A stretch of DNA of 64,000 nucleotides from Mesostigma viride (Eukaryota; Streptophyta; Mesostigmatophyceae; Mesostigmatales; Mesostigmataceae): NCBI GenBank assembly GCA_009746045.1, contig RPFO01000333.1:2171964-2235963 (forward strand), given 5' to 3'. The position numbers and the translations under genes are program-made. This document shows positions 42,159 through 55,037 of this stretch, one piece after another. The notes under the pieces are model-generated. The model did not search any database and was not told where the DNA came from. It worked only from the letters and a program-made list of their open reading frames with translations. Position 1 is the first letter of the stretch; the number at the start of each line of letters is the position of its first letter.

Positions 42159-43895
42159 CCCGTGTTTTTTTAATTAGAACGCGATATATCGCGTTGTAAG
42201 CTTTTTTTAGAACGCGTATAGCACCTAAGGAAAATTTTTTTTCATGGTCATGTATATACTTTCCTGAAAGCCCATAAATCAAAGGATTTTTTGAGATACT
42301 CAGACCTACAAAATGCTAATTCATTAGAGAGATACACTGGTTTGAATACAGGGGGGTCTGACCATGACCGCGATTTCTTGACCCTAGGTCACAAGTCATG
42401 TGCTTATTCACAAATGGTTCATGAAAAAAATCTGGCTTCTTGCACGAGCTATGGGCAACATATGCAGGCTCTGTGAAACAAAACTCAGGCCCATTGGGCC
42501 ACTGGAGCTATTTTTCATTAGCATCACAATTACAACGCAGTACAACGCAGTGGGAAAAATGAGAGCCCTTCACAACATGACGCAACGACATGAGCCCCAT
42601 AAACGGGGCCATAGTGAGCTTGGAGGGTCAAAACGTTGAAAATAGGTGTTGTATAAGTTATACAGCATCAAACATGCATCAAACATCATGACTGGATGAC
42701 CTAATATGACTGAATCAGGCAGCCATAGCCAAAGCATCATCCACTCTCACAACGTGTTGAGCACATGCCTCGTGGGAACGGAGGTGCTGGGTTTTCATTC
42801 CATAACGCGTGCAATACTGAAAGAAAGAGGCACGTGTAATGCAAGGCTTGGATAGGTTGAGTGATCCATGAGCTTACATGCAGGCAAAGATGACGCTGGA
42901 ATGCATGCTAGCAAATGGTGGCAAGATGCTAACAACACATGATTATACACCATGATTATGGGCACCTAGCTGGTCTTCTTGCACAATCAACGCAGTATAA
43001 ACCATCAACATCCAATCCTCACGATATATGCACGGCTTGACGACGTATACAGCACCTAAATACTGCACAACTGCAACCTGCTATGGCTGACATGCAAGCA
43101 ACGTCGAGTAGGATGGCGGTCTTAGAGAGGCTGGGCAGAGGTCGGTAGAAATAAGTGGAAAACTGGCAGAAACTAGGTAGAAACACGATATACTTACGCC
43201 TGCAAGCACTATTGAGCCGGTGGCAGAGGCCATTTCCAGGAAAATACAGCATACCGTAGCAATAGCCACGGTCACGCCTTACGCTATTTGCAGGCACCAT
43301 CATGCCCGGCGCTACCCAATAAAAGTCTGCACAATTCTCGGTTTAGCCGAGAGTCCGGACGTTCGGAATGAATAAACATGTGTTAAGAAGTCGAAACACC
43401 ATGGAAATACCAAGCATGGTGCCGCAGCAGACCCGAGTCTTGACGTAATAATATGTATGCCGGTTTCCAGGGTTTCCGCATGAAAGTTGGGTGAGAAACT
43501 GGAAAAAACTACGTTTCCTTTGCCCCAGTACCTCAACAAACTCGTAGAAACCTAATTATCAACCTTTGAACGCATCATCATGGTCGTGCCACCCAACAGC
43601 CACTGAAATTCGCGCGAAAACTGGCGAGATCTACCTGCCGCCATCGCCGTCGTCTTCACCTTCGTCCCGCGAAAATGCCTGATTTCAGTGGTACATATTT
43701 GTTTGCAGCTGTCACAAAAAAAATACCAAAAATACCAGGATTTTTTCTTGAATTCTATGAGATGTTTCTGACCTATCTTGAAAGTTTCAGACCAAAAATC
43801 GCATGTTTAATAGGTTTGCCACGTGTCAGATTACAACGCGATACATCGCGTTCTAACCCTACAACGCGATGTATCGCGTTGTAAAAAAACACGGG
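42159..43895. mobile_element. piggyBac-like element PB1, nested in the CACTA-like element
   Basis: TTAA (42155-42158) then CCCGTGTTTTTTTA at the left; TAAAAAAACACGGG then TTAA (43896-43899) at the right. TTAA target duplication plus CCC/GGG termini is diagnostic of the piggyBac superfamily. Subterminal palindromes AACGCGATATATCGCGTT (42178-42195), and two relatives at 43835-43852 and 43863-43880, lie near the ends. At 1,737 bp with no long frame it is non-autonomous. Confidence 0.8.
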
Positions 43896-43919
43896 TTAAG
43901 GACTTCATGAAATAAAGCT

Positions 43920-44250
43920 AATGATTTTTCTCGTGTTACACTCTTGGTGAGAAATTTCTCACCACGTTGACTTGTGATTTTTCTCGTGTTAGTGATTTTT
44001 CTCGTGTTGGTGAGAAACTTCTCAATTTTCTCAATCTTTCTGCCTTTTTCTCACCCATTCTCACCTTTTTTCTCACTTTAGGGTTTTTTCTCACCCCAAT
44101 CTCACCAAAACGCCCTTTTTCTCACCAAAATCTCACCCTGGTGAGATTTTTTGCCTAGCGTTTGCGGAAAAAAATTGAGATTTTTCTCAATTTTCTCAAA
44201 AAATTCTCACAAAAGGTGAGAAAATTGAGGGTTTTGAGAATTTTCTCAGA
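43920..44250. repeat. Right subterminal array of TTCTCACC motifs
   Basis: About 20 copies, mostly TTTCTCACC, i.e. the complement of the left array. A few inverted copies form hairpins such as GGTGAGAAATTTCTCACC. Confidence 0.88.
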
Positions 44251-44268
44251 AATTGAGTTCCTAGTGTG

Positions 44269-44542
44269 GTTGAGCCAGGTTGGTTACAGCTGGCTGTTCT
44301 GGCCAGGTGTTATATTGCACATTGAATAAGGTGTACACAGCTGGCTGGTTTGGCCAGGTACTGAAGCACACATTAAGTAAATGGATACAAAGCTTGTGTC
44401 CTCAAGCTGCAAATGGATACAAATCTGACCTAGCCAGCACTCACACCCCACAACGAATGTGTTGAATTTTATGGCGCCCAGCAGCTATCGCTGTGGTAAG
44501 GGGGTGTGGTGGTTGTGTACTGTGCTATGGCCAGTCATTTAT
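44269..44542. other. Copia-2b 3' untranslated region
   Basis: Matches 18645-18918 of copia-2a. It continues the part left of the CACTA-like insertion (37760-37859). Confidence 0.8.
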
Positions 44543-47500
44543 TCAAACACTGACTCTGATATCATAGGGGTTCATGTTCTGAAAGAGGAGCTGGTACTGT
44601 TGGCCAGCAGCATCCCGCAGCTTCGTGAGAGCGTCTGCTGGGTTGTCCTCATCATCCACATGAGTCCAGCTGGAAAAATAGGTGGCCTCCTGTTTGAGGA
44701 TCACCCAATCCAAGTCAGTGTGGACAGCAGCAGAGACAGATTTCTTGGTTAGAAAACTGATCACAGATTGGCTGTCAGTATAGAGATGTGAGATGACATT
44801 GCATGTGCTGCCTGCCTGGGTTTGTAGCCAGGTGAGCATGTGCTGCAGGGAACGAGCATGCAATGCAGCAGACACCACAGCACGACATTCAGCTGAGTTG
44901 CTGCTGCCAGGTTTTCTGCGGTGTAGCCTGCTGTACCAGGAAGTGAGGGACATGTAATCTGACCTGTTGGTGAGAAAAAACAGCCCTGATTCCCGTGCCC
45001 CCATCTGATTGATTGTTCTGCTCTCCATGGAGCTGTCCATGACACATTGGATGTGGATGTCTTCCATCAGATTCAGGCCATGGAGGATGAGGGGGGGACA
45101 GTCATTGACCAACTTCCTGATGTGACTGCATTTGATCTTGACTAGAACATCATGGGTGACCCTGCTGATGACAGCTAAGGGAGCCCCACAGATGGCTGAC
45201 CACCACCCCAGTTTGCCCTGAACAGTGGCACACATATGTAAGGGGAGGTAGTTGTCCTGCAGCAGATCTAGACAATCTTGGATATATTCTGCAGGAGGGG
45301 AGAGAGAGCAGACCCACTGATCTGGCTGCCTATGCAGCTGCAACATGATGCCACAGAACTGGATGGGGGTTGTGCTCAATTCCACCTGTTTGCCAATCTC
45401 ATATGATTCCTGGACCTGCTGAATAAAGGTTTCCACCTCAGCTCTAGGCCCACAAATGAGTTGGTCATCTCCATGCCACACAAAGAACAGCAGTCCAGAG
45501 GGGGTGGGTACAACAAAAAAGCATGGGTCCAGGTCATCATACGTGGCCTTGAGCTTTTTGAATACTTCCTCTGCTGAGTCTCTGAAAATTTTTGGGGCAC
45601 TGACAAGCCCTTCCACCCCAATGTTGATGATAAGGTGGGGCTCATCAATATAAGGTTTCCACACAGCTGGGGTGTCTACCACGTACACCTTCCCTTTCCA
45701 CACAGATTCAGCCTTTTCTGGGTCCCCCCTGAGGAAGGCCCTTTTAATATCAGTGGCTTTGCAGACATAGTCTTGGCCTGCATTGAGGTTGTGGAGGAAG
45801 AGGGAGAGCATGATCCTGAGTGAGGTTTGTTGCAGCCCAGGTGTGTATGTTTCCCCTTTTGGCAGTGTGGAGGTCCCCTTTAATTCTGTGACACATGGTC
45901 TGGCATGGAAGATTGGGGAGCCCACTTTTTGTGGTTTTTGTTTGAGAACAAATTTTAATCTGAGCTTTTTGGCTCCCTCTGGCACGTCCCATGAAGGGGT
46001 GACAGGCGGTTTGTATTGAGGGTTTTTGGGGTTGGGCAGGACCCATTCCTGCCTGGCTTGGTGGACAATGGCCATCAGCCACTTGGTAAACCCTTTTTGT
46101 GTTTTGCATTCTTGTATGACGTGGGAGATTTGGTGGGGTGAGTGCATGGCTATGTCCCACTTACCCAGCCCAAAGGCTGAGGGATGGAGGAACTGGCTGT
46201 GCACTAACTTGTCCAGATCAGGGATCTCCCCTGGTGCATACTGAGTGTTGACTGCCTTGATGACAGCATCCATACCAGGGACAATACTGGAGAGAGGGAT
46301 TTTAAAGTGGTCCAGAGGAACTGCACCCACCCCTGTGACACTGAGCTCATTAGCTGAGATAAGCACCCCAGGATAGGATACAAAAGGTTCCCCCAACAAG
46401 GTGTTACCAGAGTACCCCTCCACCACCTGGAAGGGTGTCTGAATACCAAGTATAGGGAGCATCACTTGTCCCACTACATCCAGTGAGCTTTGGCCTGAGA
46501 AATCCTGCACCCGTGCCCAAAATGAAGGTGCAATCTCAAGACCAGGGATGGCTTGTGCACTGATCACACTGACCTGTGCCTGAGTGTCTATTGCCAGGGT
46601 CCAGGGGTCCTGACTAGTGCACACAGCTGAGACTTTTGCCAACCCTGCGGCCACAGCAGCTTGTTGCTTATGTGACCTGTGTAATGCTTGCAAGGCGACT
46701 GCCAATCTTGACCTCAGAGCGGGAGGGTTGGCAGACAATTTGGTGCCTTGGGGCTGAGCTAATGCTTCCAACCCAGCTACCTCGTGCCTGGTTAAGCAAT
46801 CCCCAGGTTGTGAAGTGGGCCTGGCTTCACTGAGGGTGGAAGGGTTCACAGAGGGTGCTGTGGTGCTGTCAACAGCAGTAATTGGTGGCTCAGAGCTACT
46901 GCTGGGCATGCTGGAGTTGCCAGATAGAAGTAGTGAGTCCATGCTTAAAGACTCTTCCCCAGGCACGTCTGCCATGGGAGAATAATACTTCTTAATTCTA
47001 TGACAGCTCACCCTGTGACGCTTCCCATTGATATTGTGCTTGACCTCCACGGTCTTGCTGTTTTTGGTAAATCCACGGATGGTAACTGGACCTAGCCAAG
47101 TTCCAACCTTACCAAAGCTGTTTTCCTTGTAATAGAGAACTTGATCACCTTTTTGGAATACTGGCCTGGAATGGGTTTTATCTTTTTCTGCCAGTTTTGC
47201 TGAGGTTTGTGCACGTGCAGTGTTGTACAGTGCTATCACCTCTGGGGGATATACACCTGCCTGCAGGCCTGCTGGGATTACTTCACCCCACGTGGCATGC
47301 AAGACAGGTCTCATGTTTAGGGTTGTGCACATTTCATGACACCAGAGTGCCCTGTCACAATAGACCCCTGAAGTAGCATCCTTGGAAGGATTTTTGGCTA
47401 GTAGGGTTTTGACAGATCTGATGGTTCTTTCAATGACCCCCTGACCCTCATGATCTTCCAGCCCAGCAATCTCTATTGCTTCACACCCTTCCAGGTCAGT

Positions 47501-48510
47501 CAGACAAGAAAATTGTTGATCAAGCAAAATTCTGTCAACTGGGTAGAATCTGGGTAAAGCAATCATGAGTGCAACACGTAGCTGCCCTGCAGACATGCCA
47601 GGTAGGGGTTCCATTACTGTGAACCTGGACCATGAGTCTTTTAGGATCAGGTAGGGTTGGACATCTTTGTTGATGTGCATCACATCCCCCACTATCATGC
47701 CCCTATTGGTGGAAGGAGTTGCAGTATGCCATTTTTGAGGTTTGGGGCTATTGAACTGACATTCTTGACAGTGTTGTCTAGCCAGTTTTACTGCATTCCT
47801 GAGTTGTTTTCCCATGCTACTACCCCCCAGCCGTCTGGCCAGTTCCTCAGCCACTGTTTCATGACCCATGGCTAGGTGCAGCTGATGAGCAAGCTCCTTG
47901 ATATCTATGGAGTTGTCAACAGTAGGGGTTAGTGCTTTTATGTAAGGTTCCAGAACAGGGTGTTGGGAGGACAGTAAGGTTGCTGCCTCAAAATCAATTA
48001 TGCCCTGGTTGCCATCCCCAATGGTAATGAGATCATCATCCTCAGAGTACATAAGGTGAGTGAACTCACATTGATTTGGGTAGCGAGGCCTGTTGCAACG
48101 GCTGCCTGGAGGCCCCAGGGGATGACGTGCGTGCCAGCAGCCCGGGCAGAGATCCACCCCGTTGGCCAGGGAGTCGTTGTTGGGGCAGTTGTGCCGTGCG
48201 TGCCCTCGTTGGAAGCACCTCAGGCACCTTATGGACCCCCCAGGGTTGCCAGGCTGGTTGTTGTTGTTGTTGTTGTTGTTGTTTCCCTGCTGGGACCGGT
48301 TCTGGCCCTGCTGGGACCTGTTGTTGTTGTTGTTTTGGCCCTGTTGGGACCTGTTGTTATTGTTGCCCTGCTGGGACCTGTTGTTGTTGTTGTTGTTGTT
48401 GTTGTTGGGGTTGCCATGCAGGGGCACACGGTGCCACGTGTTGCCACGCCCCTGAGAGCCACTGCCCCCTTGGTGGGAGGACTTGTGGGTCTTGGGTGCC
48501 CCCCCTGGCT
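44543..48510 (-). CDS. pol: Copia-2 Pol: knuckle - integrase - protease - RT - RNase H
   Basis: This is the best copy of the family's polyprotein, open for about 1,300 codons. Residues are counted from the codon at 48427. Asn-rich linker 7-57, encoded by AAC repeats. CX2CX4HX4C knuckle 68-81. Integrase zinc site H184/H189...C220, C223; catalytic D248, D303 (LLDQQF), E333 (VIERT); SH3-like GDQVLYYKENSFGKVGTWLG from 427. Retropepsin-like DTQA 614-617 and LLGEPFV 677-683. RT DIKRAF 893-898 and WHGDD 984-988. RNase H MDSS, SAECR, YTDSQ and NPADALTK to the end. Only about 100 residues separate the knuckle from integrase, too few for a protease there. The frame joins gag upstream of the Asn linker in copia-2c; a one-base difference in a C-run (48503-48509) breaks it here. 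Confidence 0.92.
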
Positions 48511-50857
48511 GGCCTGCCCCTTGCGTTTGTGGCCTTGGACACCCTGGACCTTGGGGTCCTGGGCCTGGTTGTTGCCAGTACCCAGGGGGTCCACTGCCTC
48601 CTCGATATAGAGCATGGCAGCTCTGAAGTTGTCCCAGAGGGACTTGAGGCCTGTAAGCAGGGTAGCCAGGACAGAAGGTTGCAAATTAGCTTTTGTTAGC
48701 CAGGTGTGGATGAGATACCTTGGTTGGAGCTTGAGAAGCTCAAGGTCTTTCTCAATCATTACCCTGTATGTTTTTGCATCCCCAGAGAGGTTATTCTTGT
48801 TCACCTTATATGCAGCAAGCCAGTTGAAACGTTCTACTGCTTCCATGTGGTTATTGGTAAGCACTAGCTGTTTCAGATCAGTGATAAAGGTAGGCCACTG
48901 TTCAATGGCTGCTTCAGGTGTCAGGGTACGTTCCTGATAGGTTTGAATCAATGCTCTGATTGCAGGAGATGATTGATGGAATGTGGAGGAGGCCCTGAGA
49001 GCCTTAAACTGATGTCTAAGGTTAAGACCTTCCATCCCATACTCCAAAGCAAAAACAAATTGCTTAGCTTGTTCAACAGTGTGACCCTCAGGCAAGCCAG
49101 CAATATTGATTTTGGATTCCTTTTTATGAGGGTTAAACACACCTGTGAGAGGGGGGTTGGCCCTCAAGAAGCTGTCGGTTGCTTGTTGCAGGCGGGTGGG
49201 GTCCAGGTTGATGGTCCCCCGCTCATACCGCGACATCAGGGCGCGCAGGCCCTCGACAGTTTGCAGCTGGTTAGCTGTTAACTGCTGATCTTGCAACGAG
49301 GCCAGCTGGGCCTGGAGAATGGCGAGCTGTTCCAGGACATCCCCGCTCCTTGGGGGGGCCTCAGCAGGCCTGTTGGGTGCCTGTGGCACCTCTGCACCTC
49401 CCCCCAGGGCCTCCTGGGGTCCTGGCCACCCCCCTGGTTTGGGAGGGGGCCCCAACCCACAGGGCGAACCTGGGGTGGTGGGGGAGGGGGAGGGGGGGTC
49501 ATGGTGGCCCTGGGGGAGCCCGGGGGTGTCCGGGTAACCCCACTGGGTCCAGCCCCATCGGTGGAGGGGCGGGCAGGGGTGTCTGCCTCTGCTCTCCTCC
49601 TGGCCTCCTCCCGCATGAGACGCTTCATCTCCTTGCGTACCTCATGCTCCCGGAGGGCTGCCTGAAAGCAGCCTCATCCTCGGGTATGTCAGGGAGTGGT
49701 TCTCCCATGATCATAGCAGGCCGGACTGGACAGTCCGCCTCTTTGCCCTTCCTCGCGCCCAGGGCCAGCAGTCCCTCCTTGTACTGCAGGGGTTGGGGGG
49801 GAGAGGGTTTCTTGCTGGTGGTTTCCAGCGGGGGGGCTTCTTCAGCTACCACCCCATGTTTGGCCAAGATGGCCTCCGTGACCCTGGCTTGGGTGATGGA
49901 GGACATGGTTTTAAAGTGTGCTGACCGAGCAAGCTCGGCCAGGTCTTGACTGTCCGCATAGTCCATGGGATAGTCAGCATTTTTTAAGAGGTCACGTAAC
50001 CGCTGGGTGGCCTCGCGGTACGCGTCCGCCATCGCCTGGTGGGTAGCCAGGCGACGGGCGGCTTCCTCTTCATATTCTTGCCGCTTAGCGGCGAGCCGAA
50101 AAGCCGCCTCTCGGCGGACCTCTCGGTCCCGCTGCCGCTCTCGGCGTTCTTCATTTGCCACCAGCGCGGCCTGCTCGACCGCCAGGAGCGCTGGGGTAAG
50201 ATTGATCTCAGTCTCCCCATCGGGGAGACTGGCAGTGTCGGATACCTCATCGTCGGACATTGGTTGTCCGGCGATGGGTTCCACAGGTTTTCGCACCACC
50301 CGTGCGAGTTTAATACTCTCCATGTCCTTCTTCTTGCGAAGAAGGGACGCAGAGGGTCGCCCAAACGTTAGCTCAATGTGGTTATGTCCCTGGGCGAAAG
50401 GGACATTAAGGTTTGATGTGGCGGGACGAAAGGTAATCGTCCCGTCCGGTGCCACCGAGGCCGTCTGACGGGGCATACGCTCCCGAAGAGATGGCAACGT
50501 GGGGCCGGACTGTGGAGCCTCAGTGGGGTTTACCACCGAGGTCTCCGCAGCCATGGCCGCGCCAGCCGTGGTTGCGGCTGGGGCGGCCGCCGGAGTCGAG
50601 GGTAAGCCGGTCTCCCCGGGGGGAGCCGTCTCGGCCTCCGGCCTCGCAGGGGAGGGGGGTAGGTCGGTCGGCTTTGCAGCCGCCGTCCCCTCGTCCTGGC
50701 AACCATTGTGAGTCTTTTTGTTCTTTTTCTTTTTCTTGGAAATGGCCGCATCGCCAGCCGGCTTCTTGTTGTTGTCTCTGGGCATCCGCCGATCCTGCCC
50801 ATCATCATCCTCGTTGTAGGTAAGCTTCTTAGCGACATTCTTGTTCGTGATAGCCAT
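48511..50857 (-). CDS. gag: Copia-2 Gag, in three frames
   Basis: The ATG at 50857 (ACCATGG) opens a Lys- and Ala/Pro-rich N-terminal region of about 400 residues, with a charged coiled coil (VANEERRERQRDREVRREAA). The frame leaves at about 49650, where VRKEMKRLMREEARRRAEAD continues in the next frame, and again at a proline/C-rich run at about 49490. The last frame (49455 down) encodes the capsid-like part: LEQLAILQAQLASLQDQQL, then helical segments with KAQ/QW motifs up to the Asn-rich linker. The breaks are single-base and lie in or near homopolymers, so either this copy is decaying or the assembly has indel errors. No zinc knuckle lies in this part; it follows the linker. Confidence 0.8.
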
Positions 50858-50875
50858 GGTAGCAAATAAAATTCA

Positions 50876-51348
50876 AGTTAGAATGCGGTGGGATATATTG
50901 CTTGAGAACACTGAAAGCTTGGAGCAATGAATTGCTTGGTTCATTAGAAAATAGGTTTACCCTTTATCAACGTTCCTCTCACCGGCTGCGCCGCCAGTGA
51001 CCGTTGGGTGCAGACCGTTGGCCCGAGGCCGCACGATGACAGGTAGCTGCCTAGTCACTGCATCGTGCGATCACAAATCAATGCACGCTGCAGTACGGTC
51101 CCTATCTAGGATACTCTAGTACCGTCCAATGACAGGACACTACGTATACTGGGTACTGACATCTGTCACGTACCTCAGTACCCAAAGTACCTATCTAGGG
51201 AAACGTATGCGACTCGACTAGCATCCCTATCTGCATAGCCCACGTGGTATTTATATTCACATACCAACGTGGGTTTACAAGGCTTATTCATACGTTGTAT
51301 TCACAATGCCTTTGAGACTTAGTCTACAGCAAAGCATGGAGACTAACT
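50876..51348 (-). repeat. Copia-2b 5' LTR
   Basis: 473 bp. The leader from LTR end to the gag ATG (50857) is only 18 bases, TGAATTTTATTTGCTACC, and does not begin with TGG. Confidence 0.93.
51241..51255 (-). promoter_or_regulatory. TATA box and G-box in the copia-2 LTR
   Basis: On the minus strand the LTR reads TATAAATACCACGTG: a TATA box directly followed by a CACGTG palindrome, about 95 bases inside the U3 end. The same sequence is in all four LTRs. It is a likely core promoter for gag-pol. Confidence 0.6.
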
Positions 51349-52819
<1,471 letters not shown>

Positions 52820-53027
52820 CCAGTATTGTTTTATTATTTATTTCTTAATGCAGGTCTGCACCCCCAACATTATTGTTATTGTTTTTAAGTTGATTAGGGG
52901 TACAAAAGAGACATGGCTGGTTGAGCCAAGTTGGTTACAGCTGGCTGTTCTGGCCAGGTGTTATATTGCACATTAAATAAGGTGTACACAGCTGGCTGGT
53001 TTGGCCAGTTACTGAAGCACACATTAA

Positions 53028-54728
53028 CCCCTAAATGGGCGGAAATGCTGCCGATAAATCGGCAGTAACTCGCCTATTTTGTAAACCAGCCCCTGTACAA
53101 CCTAGCAATATCCAATGGCTGTCCTTGGGGGGCAAGCATGTCCATGAGTTGCCCTAAGCCATGATATATCACAACCTCACATATATTCATCGTAGGCCAT
53201 GTATAACTGCCGTCAAAGTCAGGGGGGTCAAGACGAGCGTTTTCATTTTTGGTAGAATGTGCATTTTGAATTATGTTGTAAGAGCTAGGCACCTACCACT
53301 TCAGGGATGATAAACAATTAGTTGCTGAACAGTTTGAGCCATTGGGGTCATCATTTGGGTGGGTATACCAGCAGTTACACCCAGTACAGCCCATAGGGGT
53401 ACCGTTGGTAAAAAGCAACCAAGGGGGTAGGAGTGGGCATACTACCTACTAATACCTACTAATATGGCCCCCAACCATGCCAAACAATACATTTCCCTTC
53501 CACAATGATGGGGAAACATAACTGCATCATCACACTGCCCTTACATGGCACCTATGTGCAGGTGCCACCTTGTCCATGCACGTAGGTAACGTGGTACGGA
53601 TACCCTACGCAAGGCATGCATTCTAGGAGGCAGCCACCAACAAACTAGTGATTTTAAGCCTATTTCAGCCTGCCCTAGCAAGGATAAACTAGGCCTAAGC
53701 TGCTATAGCTTTCCAGGTGATGGCCAGCACACCTGGTGGCACATGCTGACAATGGGAAGCTTCTAGACTCACCGGTTACATGCTTGATGATGCCACAGAG
53801 ACCAGCCAACTGCCTCACACTCATGCAATATGTGTGTGGGAAATGTATAACAAACATATATGGAGGTATTCAAACCCATACAGCCTCTAAAACTTATCAC
53901 CATCACCCTGTGGCAGGTCAACTGACTGAGGGAAGCATCTAAGAAGGGTGTTTTAGAAAGGGGCCAGGCCAGGGTCAAGAAAGAGCATGAATAATGCAAA
54001 AAGAATGTGCTACACAAGCTAGAACGTTTATATAAACGTCAAACATCGATAGGAAAACGATGCTTAAGCTTTACCAGGCATGGATGGCGTTACCTTGGCC
54101 CAGGCGGTGGCCGCAAAATGGCGCATTTCGGCACACCAAAGTTGTGCAGCATGGTCGCTGGATTCGGCGATTTCTGGCCACCCTTGCACGTTTACGACTA
54201 ATATGTATCATAAAAAGTACAAAGAAACCGATATATCCTTTAAAATACGCCGGAAAGGTATTGCTGTCAACGTTTCTATCGTCCGGCCTGATCGCAGTTT
54301 TTTCCAGCAAGAACGCTGCCGACACCTATCAAATGGCATTCCCGCGAACCAAAAATTGGCCTGTATGATCTTTAGGACGTATAAAATCAATATCCTAAGT
54401 TTGGCAAGAAAATTCGAACGCAAACGTAAATGCCATGCGTGGGCGCAAGCCGCCATGGCCAGGTCGTCGTTTTCCGGAATGCACGTTGTACGTGAAAAAG
54501 TACCCTGACCCCTTGTACTTTGACGGTCTGGAACACCTGTTAAACTTGGTCAAAATATAGCAAACCCTAGTATCATGTTCTGGAGAAACTTATAAACTTT
54601 CATTCTTCTCAGCTAAACGTTTCCTAATTCCCAATAGTATTCTCGCAAACTGGTCCCCCGAGTAGGTGCCGACAAATCGGCTGTAAGTCACTTTTTGGCG
54701 GAAAATCGGCAGCAAGACCATTTAGGGG
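53028..54728. mobile_element. piggyBac-like element PB2 in copia-2c
   Basis: TTAA (53024-53027) CCCCTAAATGG at the left, CCATTTAGGGG TTAA (54729-54732) at the right. The empty site ACATTAAGTAAATGG is present in copia-2a (near 18748) and 2b (near 44372). Subterminal palindromes of the TGCCGATAAATCGGCA type lie near both ends. At 1,701 bp with no transposase-like frame it is non-autonomous. Confidence 0.85.
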
Positions 54729-55037
54729 TTAAGGAAAGGGATACAAAGCTTGTGTCCTCAAGCTGCAAATGGATACATATCTGACCTAGCCAGCACTCAC
54801 ACCCCACAACGAATGTGTTGAATTTTATGGCGCCCAGCAGCTATCGCTGTGGTAAGGGGGTGTGGTGGTTGTGTACTGTGCGATGGCCAGTCATTTATTC
54901 AAACACTGACTCTGATATCATAGGGGTTCATGTTCTGGAAGAGGAGCTGGTACTGTTGGCCAGCAGCATCCCGCAGCTTCGTGAGAGCGTCTGCTGGGTT
55001 GTCCTCATCCTCCACATGAGTCCAGCTGGAAAAATAG

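Larger units (their letters stand above)
37860..44266. mobile_element. CACTA-like (EnSpm-type) DNA transposon, non-autonomous
   Basis: Terminal inverted repeats of 12 bp (CACTAGGAACTC / GAGTTCCTAGTG) and a 2-bp duplication TG (37858-37859, 44267-44268). Copia-2a shows the empty site (GGCTGGTTGAG near 18650). Both ends carry dense subterminal arrays of GGTGAGAA/TTCTCACC, the architecture of CACTA elements whose transposase binds subterminal motifs. The 6.4-kb body contains only short frames and no recognisable transposase. Confidence 0.85.
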
